A stretch of 64,000 nucleotides of DNA from Flavobacterium ammonificans (GTDB taxonomy: Bacteria > Bacteroidota > Bacteroidia > Flavobacteriales > Flavobacteriaceae): NCBI RefSeq assembly GCF_020885975.1, contig NZ_AP025183.1, positions 992,001 through 1,056,000 of the forward strand, in the 5' to 3' direction. Of this stretch, positions 51,582 through 60,350 are shown one piece after another. A program made the translations under genes and the position numbers. How positions within the stretch are numbered: the stretch's first letter is position 1; each line of letters starts with the position of its first letter. The notes under the pieces are model-generated. The model was not told the DNA's origin, did not search any database, and saw only the letters and a list, made by a program, of their open reading frames with translations.

Positions 51582-52859
51582 ATGAAATTCGAAAACAACC
51601 TTGCTTTTGCACAGCAACTAGATTCTCAAGATACATTAGGTCATTATCAGAATGAATTTTCTTTCCCACAAGTTAATGGAAAGAAAGTGATTTACTTTAC
51701 AGGAAACTCTTTGGGACTCCAACCCAAAAGAGCCAAAACCTATGTAGATGAGGTAATGAACGATTGGGCAACGTTAGCTGTTGAAGGTCATTTTTATGCT
51801 GAAAAACCATGGTGGGATTACCACGAACGTTTTGCAAATCCGTTGAGTAAAATAGTTGGAGCATTGCCTACTGAAGTTACTGTAATGAATACGTTGACCG
51901 TGAACTTGCATTTACTAATGGTTTCGTTTTATCAACCAACATCCAAACGATATAAAATTATTTGCGAAGAAAAAGCCTTTCCTTCAGATCAATACATGTT
52001 CCAAAGCCAAGTCCGTTTTCATGGGTATGAACCAGAAGATGCTATAGTAGAAATAAAGCGTCGAGAAGGAGAACATAATATTCGATTAGAAGATGTATTA
52101 GCAAAAATTCAAGAAGTGGGCGATGAGTTGGCACTGGTTTTAATTGGTGGGGTTAATTATTATACGGGACAAGTTTTTGATATGAAAAACATTACCGAGG
52201 CAGGACATAAAGTGGGCGCTTATGTCGGATGGGATTTGGCACATGCCGCTGGAAATATTGAATTGCAATTACACGATTGGCAAGTGGATTTTGCGTCTTG
52301 GTGCAGTTATAAATATATGAATTCAGGGCCCGGAAATGCTTCGGGCTGTTTTATCCACGAGAAACACCACACTAATATCGAATTGCCAAGATTAGCCGGT
52401 TGGTGGGGACACAATAAAGAACGCCGATTCAAAATGGAACCTAATTTTGACCCAGTTCAAGGCGCAGATGGTTGGCAAATTAGTAATTTACCTATTTTGT
52501 CTTTAGCGCCATATTTGGCTTCGGTAGAACTTTTTGCAGAAATAGGTATGGCGGCTTTAATTGCAAAAAGAAATACAATAACCTCCTATTTAGAGTTTGT
52601 TTTACACGAAATTGACCGAGAAGTAAAGGGTAATTTCGAAATTATTACACCTGCTAATCAACAGGAAAGAGGTTGTCAACTTTCGGTTTTTTTACATGGA
52701 GAAGGCCGAAGTCTATTTGATTACCTAATGAAAAATGGAGTAATTGTAGATTGGCGCGAACCGAATGTAATTCGATTTGCTCCAGTTCCTTTATACACCT
52801 CTTACGAAGATATTTATCGATTTGGACAAATTTTGAAAACGGGAATATTGAATAAATAA
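51582..52859 (+). CDS. kynU: Kynureninase
   Basis: A 425-residue PLP enzyme that cleaves kynurenine or 3-hydroxykynurenine to (3-hydroxy)anthranilate and alanine. The cofactor lysine is Lys244 in DFASWCSYKYMNSGPG; YFTGNSLGLQPK near residue 38, EGHFYAEKPWWDYHERF and GWDLAHAAGNIELQLHDW are family-specific. It is separated from kmo, its pathway partner, by a penicillin-acylase-type gene and a divergent flavin reductase gene. No tryptophan dioxygenase or hydroxyanthranilate dioxygenase is in the window. Confidence 0.95.
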   Translation: MKFENNLAFAQQLDSQDTLGHYQNEFSFPQVNGKKVIYFTGNSLGLQPKRAKTYVDEVMNDWATLAVEGHFYAEKPWWDYHERFANPLSKIVGALPTEVTVMNTLTVNLHLLMVSFYQPTSKRYKIICEEKAFPSDQYMFQSQVRFHGYEPEDAIVEIKRREGEHNIRLEDVLAKIQEVGDELALVLIGGVNYYTGQVFDMKNITEAGHKVGAYVGWDLAHAAGNIELQLHDWQVDFASWCSYKYMNSGPGNASGCFIHEKHHTNIELPRLAGWWGHNKERRFKMEPNFDPVQGADGWQISNLPILSLAPYLASVELFAEIGMAALIAKRNTITSYLEFVLHEIDREVKGNFEIITPANQQERGCQLSVFLHGEGRSLFDYLMKNGVIVDWREPNVIRFAPVPLYTSYEDIYRFGQILKTGILNK

Positions 52860-52867
52860 AAAATTGT

Positions 52868-53506
52868 TTATTTCAAAAAAGATTCTGTTGGTTGATTTTT
52901 TCTTGCATATTTTAAACGGTCTACTAGTTTAGGCAAGCAATAACCATCCAATCCATTTACGGTTACAACATTTCCTTTATCTAATTGTAACCAGCCGTCT
53001 TCATGTTGTAATTCTTCATCAAAAAATAATTCTTCAATAGAAGCGATAATGTGAATAGTATCATTTTCTTTAATGTGGTATTCATTGAGATATTTGCAAT
53101 ACAATTGCACAGGACTACCTTTTACAAATGGTGTTGCAATACCTTCTTTGTATTCTGCTTCCAGATTCGTTTTCTCAAACTCAGAAATGCCTAAATCATA
53201 ATTAGCCGAACTATGATGGGCATCTTCAATCATATCAACCGTTACGTGATTAATTGTAAAATAACCAGTTTCCTTAATGTTTTTGTACGTATCACGTGGA
53301 ACAGTAGTTGGTCGCATAATAAAACCAATTAAGGCAGGATGGCTACCAAGGTGAGTCACGCTGCTAAAAATAGCGACGTTCGATCCGCCATTTACAGACT
53401 GTGTAGCAATCAAATTAGTTGATTTGTATCCCGTGCACGAATTAATTAAATTCAAGCGAGGTACTTTGTCCATCTTTGTTATGTCTTCTTTCGAAATATT
53501 TTTCAT
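52868..53506 (-). CDS. Flavin reductase-like (split-barrel FMN-binding) protein
   Basis: A 212-residue protein from the ATG at 53506 (MKNISKEDI); the frame also opens at a GTG six codons earlier inside the promoter region, which is less likely. NLINSCTGYKSTNLIATQS, SNVAIFSSVTHLGSHPALIGFIMRP (in parts) and YFTINHV fit the flavin reductase-like FMN-binding family. Members reduce flavins for two-component monooxygenases or have related roles. It converges on kynU with 8 bases between stops and diverges from the penicillin acylase gene across a palindromic region. A functional tie to kynurenine metabolism is only suggested by position. Confidence 0.82.
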   Translation of the reverse strand: MKNISKEDITKMDKVPRLNLINSCTGYKSTNLIATQSVNGGSNVAIFSSVTHLGSHPALIGFIMRPTTVPRDTYKNIKETGYFTINHVTVDMIEDAHHSSANYDLGISEFEKTNLEAEYKEGIATPFVKGSPVQLYCKYLNEYHIKENDTIHIIASIEELFFDEELQHEDGWLQLDKGNVVTVNGLDGYCLPKLVDRLKYARKNQPTESFLK

Positions 53507-53523
53507 GTGGGCTGTGTTTTGCA

Positions 53524-53531
53524 CAAAGATA
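53524..53531 (-). promoter_or_regulatory. Probable -7 element for the flavin reductase gene
   Basis: The minus strand reads TATCTTTG 18 bases before the start codon; -33 is weak. Confidence 0.45.
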
Positions 53532-53532
53532 A

Positions 53533-53571
53533 ATTTTGTTTAATTAAAATTACATTTTTGTTAAACAAAAT
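53533..53571. promoter_or_regulatory. Operator-like inverted repeats in the divergent promoter region
   Basis: ATTTTGTTTAA (53533-53543) and TTAAACAAAAT (53561-53571) are perfect inverted copies; the right half is itself part of the 15-base palindrome TTTTGTTAAACAAAA (53556-53570). They lie upstream of the flavin reductase -7 element and could bind a regulator of both divergent genes. Confidence 0.35.
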
Positions 53572-53618
53572 TTAGTTAAATAGGCGCTTTCTTCAACAGT
53601 ATTTGTAAATTATTCTTT

Positions 53619-53626
53619 TATATTTG
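53619..53626 (+). promoter_or_regulatory. Probable -7 element for the penicillin acylase-family gene
   Basis: TATATTTG, 21 bases before the ATG at 53647; -33 not clear. Confidence 0.45.
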
Positions 53627-53646
53627 TTATACTAATTGATATCAAT

Positions 53647-56037
53647 ATGAAAATTTTCAAAAAAGTACTTATCGTTCTAGTTTCAATCGTTGCTCTTCTG
53701 GTTCTAGGTTTAGCAGGGTTTGCATTTTATTCCAAGCCAAAATATGAAGGCGAAGTACCGCTAAAAAACCTACAGAAAGAAACGACCGTTTACTTTGACG
53801 AATTTGGAGTTCCTCATATTTATGCCGAAAATAATTTGGATGCAATGGAAGCTTTGGGTTATGTTCATGCTCAAGACCGTTTGTGGCAAATGGAGTTAAT
53901 GCGCCGAATTGCACCGGGACGTCTGTCTGAAATTTTCGGATCGGCAGCTTTAAAGAATGATAAATTCTTTGCTGGTTTAGGAATTGAAGAAGCTTCTGCA
54001 AAAGCCATAGCTCTATTGGATAAAAACAGTCCAAGCTACCAGTTGACACAAGCTTATTTGGATGGAATTAATCAATATTTAGAAGAAGGAAAAACCCCAG
54101 TCGAATTTCAATTGCTAGGCATCCAAAAGCAAAAATTTGAGGTTAAAGATGTCTATAATATTTTCGGTTATATGGCTTTTAGTTTTGCTATGGCTCAAAA
54201 ATCAGATCCTTTGATGACTGATTTACGCAATAAACTTGGAATAGATTATGTAAAAGAATTTGGATTAGAAGGTGAATTCAACACAACTAAGATTAAAAAT
54301 GCTAAAGAAAATGTTCAAGAATACTCTGCTATTGCAAAATCGGTTGCAGCTTTATTAGACCAATCACCAATTCCTCCATTTATTGGAAGTAACAGTTGGG
54401 TAATTGCTCCTCAAAAGACCAAGAACGGCAAAGTAATTTTTGCAAATGATCCGCATATTGGATTTTCGCAACCGAGCACTTGGTATGAAGCTCATTTGGT
54501 TACGCCTGACCATGAAATTTATGGCTATTACTTAGCAGGAACTCCGTTTCCTTTGTTAGGCCACAACCGTCAATATGCCTATGGCTTAACCATGTTTGAG
54601 AATGATGATATTGATATGTATCAAGAAGAGAATAGTCCTGCAGATCAGAGTCAATACAGAACACCAACTGGCTTTAGTAAATATGAAAATAGAACAAGAA
54701 CAATCAAAATTAAGGACAGTTCGGATGTAATTGTAAATGTCAAGGTAAGTCGTCACGGACCTATTGTCAATGATTTGATTGAAGGATTGCAAAAAGACAA
54801 ACCAGTTGCCTTATCTTGGATTTATACCCAACAACCTATTTTAATTTTGGATGCCGTTTATACACTTTCACACGCTAAAAACATCGCTGATTTTCAAAAA
54901 GGGGTACAACTAATTGCTGCTCCTGGTTTGAACGTAATGTATGGAGACACTAAGGGGAATGTAGCTTGGTGGGCAACTGGAAAATTATACAAACACAATA
55001 AGGGCGTAAATCCTAATTTCATTTTAGATGGCGCTAGTGGCAAAGACGATATCAAAGAATATTTGGATTTTGCCAAAAACCCATCATCGGTTAATCCGAG
55101 TTGGAATTATGTGTATTCTGCCAATAACCAACCCGAAGCGGTTGACGGATTTTCATATCCTGGGTATTATTTGCCCGAAGATAGAGCCAAACGAATTGTT
55201 CAATTGTTAGATTCCAAATCCAACTGGGACAAAGAATCAGCAAGTAAAATGATTTTTGATAATACTTCTTCGGTAGCGCCATCAGTAGTTCAAAATTTAA
55301 TCCAAGCTATTGATGCTTCTACTCTTTCTAAAAATGAAAAAGAAGCGATCGCAATTTTAAAAAGTTGGAAGGGGTCAAATAATTTGCAAGACGTTGCGCC
55401 TACAGTGTATAACAAATGGATTTATTGTACCTTAAAAAACACATTTAAAGACGAAATGGGTGAAGCCAATTTCAAGCAGTTTTTAGGAACTCATATTTCA
55501 AAACAAGTAGTGGCAAGACAAATAGCAAATAACAACTCGCTTTGGTGGGATAATAGTGCCACTAAAAATAAAAAGGAGACCAAAAATGAAATTATTACTC
55601 AATCGTTTAAAGAATCGATCAACGCTTTAGAAAAACAATTAGGTAAAACAGTTACTTCTTGGACTTGGAATAAAGTCCATACTGCAGAACACCAACATCC
55701 GTTAAGTAAAGTTGAGGCGCTAAAACCATTTTTCAATGTTGGTCCATTTGAGGTTTCGGGTTCTATGGAAGTGATTAATAATTTGTTTTTTGATTTTACA
55801 GAAGACGGAAACTATGTTGTAAAAGGAGGTCCGTCAACAAGACGAATTATTGACTTTTCGGATATTGAAAACAGTTGGAGTGTTTTGCCAACAGGACAAT
55901 CTGGAAATCCAATGAGTCCTCATTATAAAGACCAGGCTGAAATGTACAATACAGGAAAGTTCAGAAAGATGAAATTGAACAAAGCAGAAATTATTCAAAC
56001 TTCAACAAAATTGGTTTTTATTCCCAATAAAAAGTAA
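53647..56037 (+). CDS. Penicillin acylase-family N-terminal nucleophile amidase
   Basis: A 796-residue Ntn-hydrolase precursor. Residues about 6-28 form a signal or membrane anchor, so the enzyme acts outside the cytoplasm. The alpha chain includes VYFDEFGVPHIYAEN, GYVHAQDRLWQMELMRR and APGRLSEIFG. Autocleavage is expected at Gly247/Ser248 (IGSNSWVIAPQKT), releasing the beta chain with Ser248 as nucleophile; ANDPHIGF and NKVHTAEHQHPL lie in it. The family hydrolyses amides such as penicillins, acyl-homoserine lactones or N-acyl amino acids; the natural substrate here is unknown. It lies between kynU and kmo. Confidence 0.9.
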   Translation: MKIFKKVLIVLVSIVALLVLGLAGFAFYSKPKYEGEVPLKNLQKETTVYFDEFGVPHIYAENNLDAMEALGYVHAQDRLWQMELMRRIAPGRLSEIFGSAALKNDKFFAGLGIEEASAKAIALLDKNSPSYQLTQAYLDGINQYLEEGKTPVEFQLLGIQKQKFEVKDVYNIFGYMAFSFAMAQKSDPLMTDLRNKLGIDYVKEFGLEGEFNTTKIKNAKENVQEYSAIAKSVAALLDQSPIPPFIGSNSWVIAPQKTKNGKVIFANDPHIGFSQPSTWYEAHLVTPDHEIYGYYLAGTPFPLLGHNRQYAYGLTMFENDDIDMYQEENSPADQSQYRTPTGFSKYENRTRTIKIKDSSDVIVNVKVSRHGPIVNDLIEGLQKDKPVALSWIYTQQPILILDAVYTLSHAKNIADFQKGVQLIAAPGLNVMYGDTKGNVAWWATGKLYKHNKGVNPNFILDGASGKDDIKEYLDFAKNPSSVNPSWNYVYSANNQPEAVDGFSYPGYYLPEDRAKRIVQLLDSKSNWDKESASKMIFDNTSSVAPSVVQNLIQAIDASTLSKNEKEAIAILKSWKGSNNLQDVAPTVYNKWIYCTLKNTFKDEMGEANFKQFLGTHISKQVVARQIANNNSLWWDNSATKNKKETKNEIITQSFKESINALEKQLGKTVTSWTWNKVHTAEHQHPLSKVEALKPFFNVGPFEVSGSMEVINNLFFDFTEDGNYVVKGGPSTRRIIDFSDIENSWSVLPTGQSGNPMSPHYKDQAEMYNTGKFRKMKLNKAEIIQTSTKLVFIPNKK

Positions 56038-56066
56038 ATAGATAATGGTTAGTGCATTTTTATAAT

Positions 56067-56074
56067 TAATTTTG
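56067..56074 (+). promoter_or_regulatory. Probable -7 element for kmo
   Basis: TAATTTTG fits TAnnTTTG, 21 bases before the kmo ATG; the -33 site has ATGG rather than TTG. Confidence 0.5.
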
Positions 56075-56094
56075 CCCAACTTTTAAAAATAGTA

Positions 56095-57438
56095 ATGCAG
56101 ACTCCCCAAAAAATTGCAGTTGTAGGTTCCGGATTAGTTGGTTCATTATTGGCCATCTATTTAAGAAAAGCTGGTCATACCGTTCACGTTTACGACAGAA
56201 GTCCGGATATTCGCCAAATTGAATTTTCTGGTCGCTCGATAAACTTAGCGATGTCAAATCGAGGTTGGAAAGCCCTAGATGGTGTTGGAGTAGGTGATGC
56301 CGTCCGCGAAATCGCCATCCCTATGGACAAGCGCGCTATTCATTTGGTAGACAAACTCAATTTTCAAGCTTATGGACAAGAGGGTGAGGCCATTTATTCC
56401 ATTTCAAGAGGTCTTTTAAATCGGAAAATGATTGATTTGGCTGAAGATGCGGGAGCTAAATTCTTTTTCGAACAAAAAATTTGGGATGTTACCCTTGCAG
56501 ATGCTACGCTTCATATTGGTGAAAGCGAACGCGGAGCTTGGGAAGAGAAAAAATACGATATGGTTTTTGGTGCTGATGGCGCTTTTTCTAGAATTCGTCA
56601 TCGAATGCAACGCCAGAGCATGTTCGATTACTCACAAGAGTTTTTAAAAATCGGCTATAAAGAATTGAATATTCCGGCTAATGAAGACGGAACACATAAA
56701 TTAGATCCGAATTCCTTTCATATATGGCCACGAGGCGAATACATGTTGATTGCTTTGGCTAATTTGGACGGAAGTTTTACCTGTACTTTATTCATGCCTT
56801 TTGAAGGCAAAAACTCTTTTGAGGAACTGAAAGATATTCAGCTAGTAGAAACTTTTTTCGCTAAAAACTTTCCAGATTCAATTGATGTAATACCTAAATT
56901 AACAGAAGATTTTTTTAAGAATCCTACTAGTACTTTGGTTACTATGAAATGTTTTCCTTGGACCTATGAGGATAAAATTGCTCTAATTGGTGATGCATGC
57001 CATGCTATTGTTCCGTTTTATGGACAAGGGATGAACTCTGGTTTTGAAGATATTTCGATACTAAACGACATGATGCAGTTATACGGAAATGATTGGAAAA
57101 CAATTCTTTCCGAATATCAACTATCAAGAAAACCCAATGCTGATGCCATTGCAGAATTGTCTTATCGCAATTTTATGGAGATGAGTAGTAAAACTGCAGA
57201 TGAAAAATTCTTACTACAAAAGAAAATAGAGAAACTTTTTTCAGACAAATATCCAGATTTATGGATTCCATTATATAGCAGAGTAACGTTTAGCGACCGC
57301 CCTTATTCAGAAGCATTAGCTATTGGAGATGCTCAAAATAAAATTATGGAATCCGTTTTAAAAATGAATGATATTGAGTCGAATTGGGATTCAGTTGAAG
57401 TAGAAAATAAAATTCTGGAATTACTCCAAAAACAATAA
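56095..57438 (+). CDS. kmo: Kynurenine 3-monooxygenase
   Basis: A 447-residue FAD monooxygenase that hydroxylates kynurenine to 3-hydroxykynurenine with NADPH and O2. The FAD-binding fold is AVVGSGLVGSLLAIYLRKAG at the N-terminus (IAVVGSG), with acceptor YDRSPDIR, followed by SGRSINLAMSNRGWKALD, the mid-protein DMVFGADGAFSRIR, and ALIGDACHAIVPFYGQGMN (in part). It acts just before KynU in the pathway; together they convert kynurenine to 3-hydroxyanthranilate. Length and motifs are standard. Confidence 0.94.
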   Translation: MQTPQKIAVVGSGLVGSLLAIYLRKAGHTVHVYDRSPDIRQIEFSGRSINLAMSNRGWKALDGVGVGDAVREIAIPMDKRAIHLVDKLNFQAYGQEGEAIYSISRGLLNRKMIDLAEDAGAKFFFEQKIWDVTLADATLHIGESERGAWEEKKYDMVFGADGAFSRIRHRMQRQSMFDYSQEFLKIGYKELNIPANEDGTHKLDPNSFHIWPRGEYMLIALANLDGSFTCTLFMPFEGKNSFEELKDIQLVETFFAKNFPDSIDVIPKLTEDFFKNPTSTLVTMKCFPWTYEDKIALIGDACHAIVPFYGQGMNSGFEDISILNDMMQLYGNDWKTILSEYQLSRKPNADAIAELSYRNFMEMSSKTADEKFLLQKKIEKLFSDKYPDLWIPLYSRVTFSDRPYSEALAIGDAQNKIMESVLKMNDIESNWDSVEVENKILELLQKQ

Positions 57439-57441
57439 TTT

Positions 57442-57804
57442 TTATTCTTCTCGGTGTACTTTAGTGAAATCAAAAGCAGGAGTACAAATAGCAATGTATT
57501 CACATTCTTCTTCAAATGGGTTGGAATATTGAACTCGTGTATTTTTATCAATACGTATAGATTGTCCAGCTTCTAATACTACCACTTCGTCTTCAATAAT
57601 AAATTGTTTTTTTCCACGTATTATATAAGTGTATTCATCAAACTCTGGTGTCTGAAAAGGTTCGCTCCATCCGGCAGGAGCAATCATATGCGCTACAGAC
57701 AGTTCTGGGTTTTTTGTGCTTGCAAGACCATGATGTTCTTCAATTAGTTTTCCATCAGTTGTTGGAACAATAAAAGGAGATTTTTGTAGGGTATACTTTT
57801 TCAT
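57442..57804 (-). CDS. Cupin-domain protein lacking the usual metal histidines
   Basis: A 120-residue single cupin from the ATG at 57804 (MKKYTLQKSPFIVPTT); upstream codons of the longer frame are unlike protein and overlap the promoter. The barrel is recognised from FDEYTYIIRGKKQFII and VVVLEAGQSIRIDKN, but the first motif has FDE where HxH is expected and the second lacks the histidine, so ordinary metal-dependent dioxygenase activity is unlikely. Too short for 3-hydroxyanthranilate dioxygenase. It converges on kmo with three bases between stops. Role unknown. Confidence 0.75.
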   Translation of the reverse strand: MKKYTLQKSPFIVPTTDGKLIEEHHGLASTKNPELSVAHMIAPAGWSEPFQTPEFDEYTYIIRGKKQFIIEDEVVVLEAGQSIRIDKNTRVQYSNPFEEECEYIAICTPAFDFTKVHREE

Positions 57805-58243
57805 AATTAGGAATATCTTTAATTGACAATAATAGTGTTTAACTTTACAATACAAACATAAATAAAATAAGAAATTTGGGGGATTAATTTTATACATAAA
57901 TGTGTACTTAAAATCCTAATATTTCCAAGACTTAAATGAACTACATCGTTTTTTTTAAAGAAAATGAAAATTTTGTATTCAAATTTTATTTTCGGTTTTA
58001 TTAACAAATTACCTATTTTAAACCTTCTTGAGTGAGGTTTTGCTATTAAATATTCGATTTCTCTGTTTATTTTCTAGCAAATACAAAGTTAAGAGTTCTA
58101 CGTGTTAATTGTATGTGAAAAATTAACATCAATAAAATTAAAAAAAGTTTTTTTATTTAAACTAAAAATATAAATTTGCTCCACTACAAGTTTATTTAAA
58201 CACTAAAAATTAAATTATTTAAAACTATTAAAAATTAAAAAAA
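57805..58243. other. Intergenic region cupin-exbB with promoters, no gene found
   Basis: About 440 AT-rich bases. A minus-strand TATGTTTG (57853-57860) could serve the cupin gene and TAAATTTG (58171-58178) the exbB operon. Nothing coding or strongly structured was found between them. Confidence 0.5.
58171..58178 (+). promoter_or_regulatory. Probable -7 element of the exbB-tonB operon
   Basis: TAAATTTG fits TAnnTTTG, followed by GC at the expected distance, 65 bases before exbB. The -33 position is a T-run (TTT) rather than TTG. Confidence 0.5.
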
Positions 58244-59065
58244 ATGGCAAACGTTAAAAAAGAAAACGGAACTCAAAAAGGTGGAGGAGCAATTGCAGGT
58301 ATAATTATTGCAGCTTGTATTTTTGTAGGTTGGATTATTTGGGAATTTATTATGGGTAATGGTGCAAACTTCGAAGGAGGAGTTAATACAGGACACCCAC
58401 TTCCAGGAAACTATTTAGCAATGGTTTATAAAGGAGGACCTATTGTACCAATATTATTAGGATGTTTATTAATGGTTATTGTATTTTCATTTGAGCGTTT
58501 TGCTGTTATTTCTAAAGCTGCTGGTAAAGGTAACTTAGATGTTTTCATGAAAAACATTCAATCTAGTATTACTAAAGGAGATATCGATTCAGCTATTGCA
58601 GCTTGTGATAAACAACAAGGTTCTGTAGCTAACGCAATCAAATCTGCATTATTGAAGTATCAAGATGTTAAAGCTGAAGGTTTAGATAGTGAAGCCGCTG
58701 CTGAGACAATTCATAAAGAAATCGAAGAGGCTACATCATTAGAAATGCCAATGTTAGAGAAGCACATGACTATTTTGTCTACAATGGTTTCTTTAGGAAC
58801 ATTAGCTGGATTGTTAGGGACTGTAACTGGTATGATTAAAGCGTTTGGTGCATTAGCATCTGCTGGTACTCCTGACCAAGCTGCATTGGCAAATGGTATT
58901 TCTGAAGCCTTGATCAATACTGCTACTGGAATCTCTACATCTGCTTTAGCAATTATTACTTACAATTTGTTTACATCTAAAATTGATACTTTGACTTATT
59001 CTATTGATGAGGCAGGTAATACAATTGTTAACACGTACAGACATTTCAGAAGTTCAAAAAAATAA
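58244..59065 (+). CDS. exbB: ExbB/TolQ/MotA-family proton channel protein
   Basis: A 273-residue inner-membrane protein. Hydrophobic segments lie at about 15-37 and 58-80, then after a cytoplasmic helical region at about 180-205 and 225-250 (TILSTMVSLGTLAGLLGTVTGM, in part; ALINTATGISTSALAIITYNLF). The TGISTSALAI block is the pore-lining part of the family. With ExbD and TonB it uses the proton gradient to energise outer-membrane transport. First gene of a seven-gene run. Confidence 0.92.
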   Translation: MANVKKENGTQKGGGAIAGIIIAACIFVGWIIWEFIMGNGANFEGGVNTGHPLPGNYLAMVYKGGPIVPILLGCLLMVIVFSFERFAVISKAAGKGNLDVFMKNIQSSITKGDIDSAIAACDKQQGSVANAIKSALLKYQDVKAEGLDSEAAAETIHKEIEEATSLEMPMLEKHMTILSTMVSLGTLAGLLGTVTGMIKAFGALASAGTPDQAALANGISEALINTATGISTSALAIITYNLFTSKIDTLTYSIDEAGNTIVNTYRHFRSSKK

Positions 59066-59124
59066 TAATTAATTAATTAAATACTTTACTAATTGTATCG
59101 TATTCAATTATAAAAAATAAAGTA

Positions 59125-59736
59125 ATGGCTGTAAAAATGTCCAAAAAAGCTGCGTCAATTGATATGACCGCTATGTGTGATGTTGCCTTTCTATTGTTAA
59201 CTTTCTTTATTTTGACTGCTACAGCCAAAATACCTGAGCCGTTACCAGTAGATACGCCTGCATCAACAGTTCAAACAAAATTGCCAGACACTGATTTAGC
59301 TACAATTACCGTAGGAAAAGGAAAGGTTTTCTTTGATCTTAAAGGTAGAGAAGTTAGAAAAAGAGCTTTAGAGTTAATGGGTCAAAAATATAGTGTTTCA
59401 TTCACTGAAGAAGAAACTGCTAAATTTGCTTTGATGGAAGGTTTTGGTGTTCCAATTACCAATCTTAAAGAAATTATAGCAATGAAAAGTTCAGACAGAA
59501 GTAAGACTGGTTTGCAACCTGGTATACCTAAAGATTCTTTAGATAATCAATTGTCTCAATGGATTCAATTCTCAAGAATTGCTAATATTGAAATTCAAGA
59601 TAAAGAATTACAAATTGCAATCAAAGGAGATGCTAAAGAAGAGTATCCTGCTATTAAGAAAGTAATGGATATTTTACAAGATCAAAAAATCAATAGCTTT
59701 AATTTAGTTACGGGTTTAAGAGCAAAAGATAAATAA
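59125..59736 (+). CDS. exbD: ExbD/TolR-family protein (first copy)
   Basis: A 203-residue ExbD with one N-terminal transmembrane helix. The conserved aspartate region SIDMTAMCDVAFLLLTFFIL (residues 11-30) supplies the proton-relay Asp in CDVAFLLLTFF. The periplasmic part is longer than in classical ExbD (about 140 residues). It is followed 17 bases later by a second, different ExbD; tandem exbD genes are typical of Bacteroidota Ton systems. Confidence 0.92.
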   Translation: MAVKMSKKAASIDMTAMCDVAFLLLTFFILTATAKIPEPLPVDTPASTVQTKLPDTDLATITVGKGKVFFDLKGREVRKRALELMGQKYSVSFTEEETAKFALMEGFGVPITNLKEIIAMKSSDRSKTGLQPGIPKDSLDNQLSQWIQFSRIANIEIQDKELQIAIKGDAKEEYPAIKKVMDILQDQKINSFNLVTGLRAKDK

Positions 59737-59753
59737 TATAAAAAGATACTAAG

Positions 59754-60311
59754 ATGGCTGAATTAAATACCGGCGACGGTGGTGGTAAAAAAGGCGATGG
59801 TAAAGTAAGAAGTAAGAAATCCAATTCTAAAGTTGATTTAACAGCGATGGTGGATTTAGCGTTCTTGTTGATTACTTTCTTTATGCTTACTACGACCTTG
59901 TCAAAACCCCAATCGATGAGTTTGGGATTGCCAGATAAAGAGGATAAACCAGATCCTAAAAATCAAGTTAAGGTAGACGAAAACCGAACTATGACTATTT
60001 TATTGGGTGATGATGACAAACTAGTTAGGTATGTAGGTTTACTTGCAACTCCGGTTAGTGGAGGAACTCCTAAAGATTTTACATACGGAAAAGATGGTAT
60101 CCGTAAGGAGTTACTATCAAGAAAAAAATTAGTTTTAGAGTATACTGGAAATAAGGATAAGGGGATGATTGTTATTATCAAACCAAGTAAAAAGTCTACA
60201 TATAGAAATCTTGTGGATATTCTGGATGAAATGGCTATTGCTGATGTACCTACCTACGCAATTGTAAATGAGTATACTCCTGAAGAAAAAAAATTGTTAG
60301 AAGGTAAATAA
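59754..60311 (+). CDS. exbD: ExbD/TolR-family protein (second copy)
   Basis: A 185-residue ExbD. A lysine-rich cytoplasmic N-terminus (GDGKVRSKKSNSKVDL) precedes the membrane helix VDLTAMVDLAFLLITFFMLT, which has the essential Asp in MVDLAFLLITFF. It shares the helix motif but little else with the first copy, so they are paralogues with distinct periplasmic domains, probably forming a hetero-oligomer in the ExbB ring. It is 39 bases before tonB. Confidence 0.92.
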   Translation: MAELNTGDGGGKKGDGKVRSKKSNSKVDLTAMVDLAFLLITFFMLTTTLSKPQSMSLGLPDKEDKPDPKNQVKVDENRTMTILLGDDDKLVRYVGLLATPVSGGTPKDFTYGKDGIRKELLSRKKLVLEYTGNKDKGMIVIIKPSKKSTYRNLVDILDEMAIADVPTYAIVNEYTPEEKKLLEGK

Positions 60312-60350
60312 GATTCGTCTTAATACTCAATAACCTAATAACTAAGAAAT

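Noticed and set aside
57442..57804. Cupin as 3-hydroxyanthranilate 3,4-dioxygenase completing the kynurenine route
   Set aside because: It is too short and lacks the metal-binding histidines.
57805..57897. Longer N-terminus for the cupin protein
   Set aside because: The extra residues are not cupin-like and overlap a promoter-like region; the ATG at 57804 fits.
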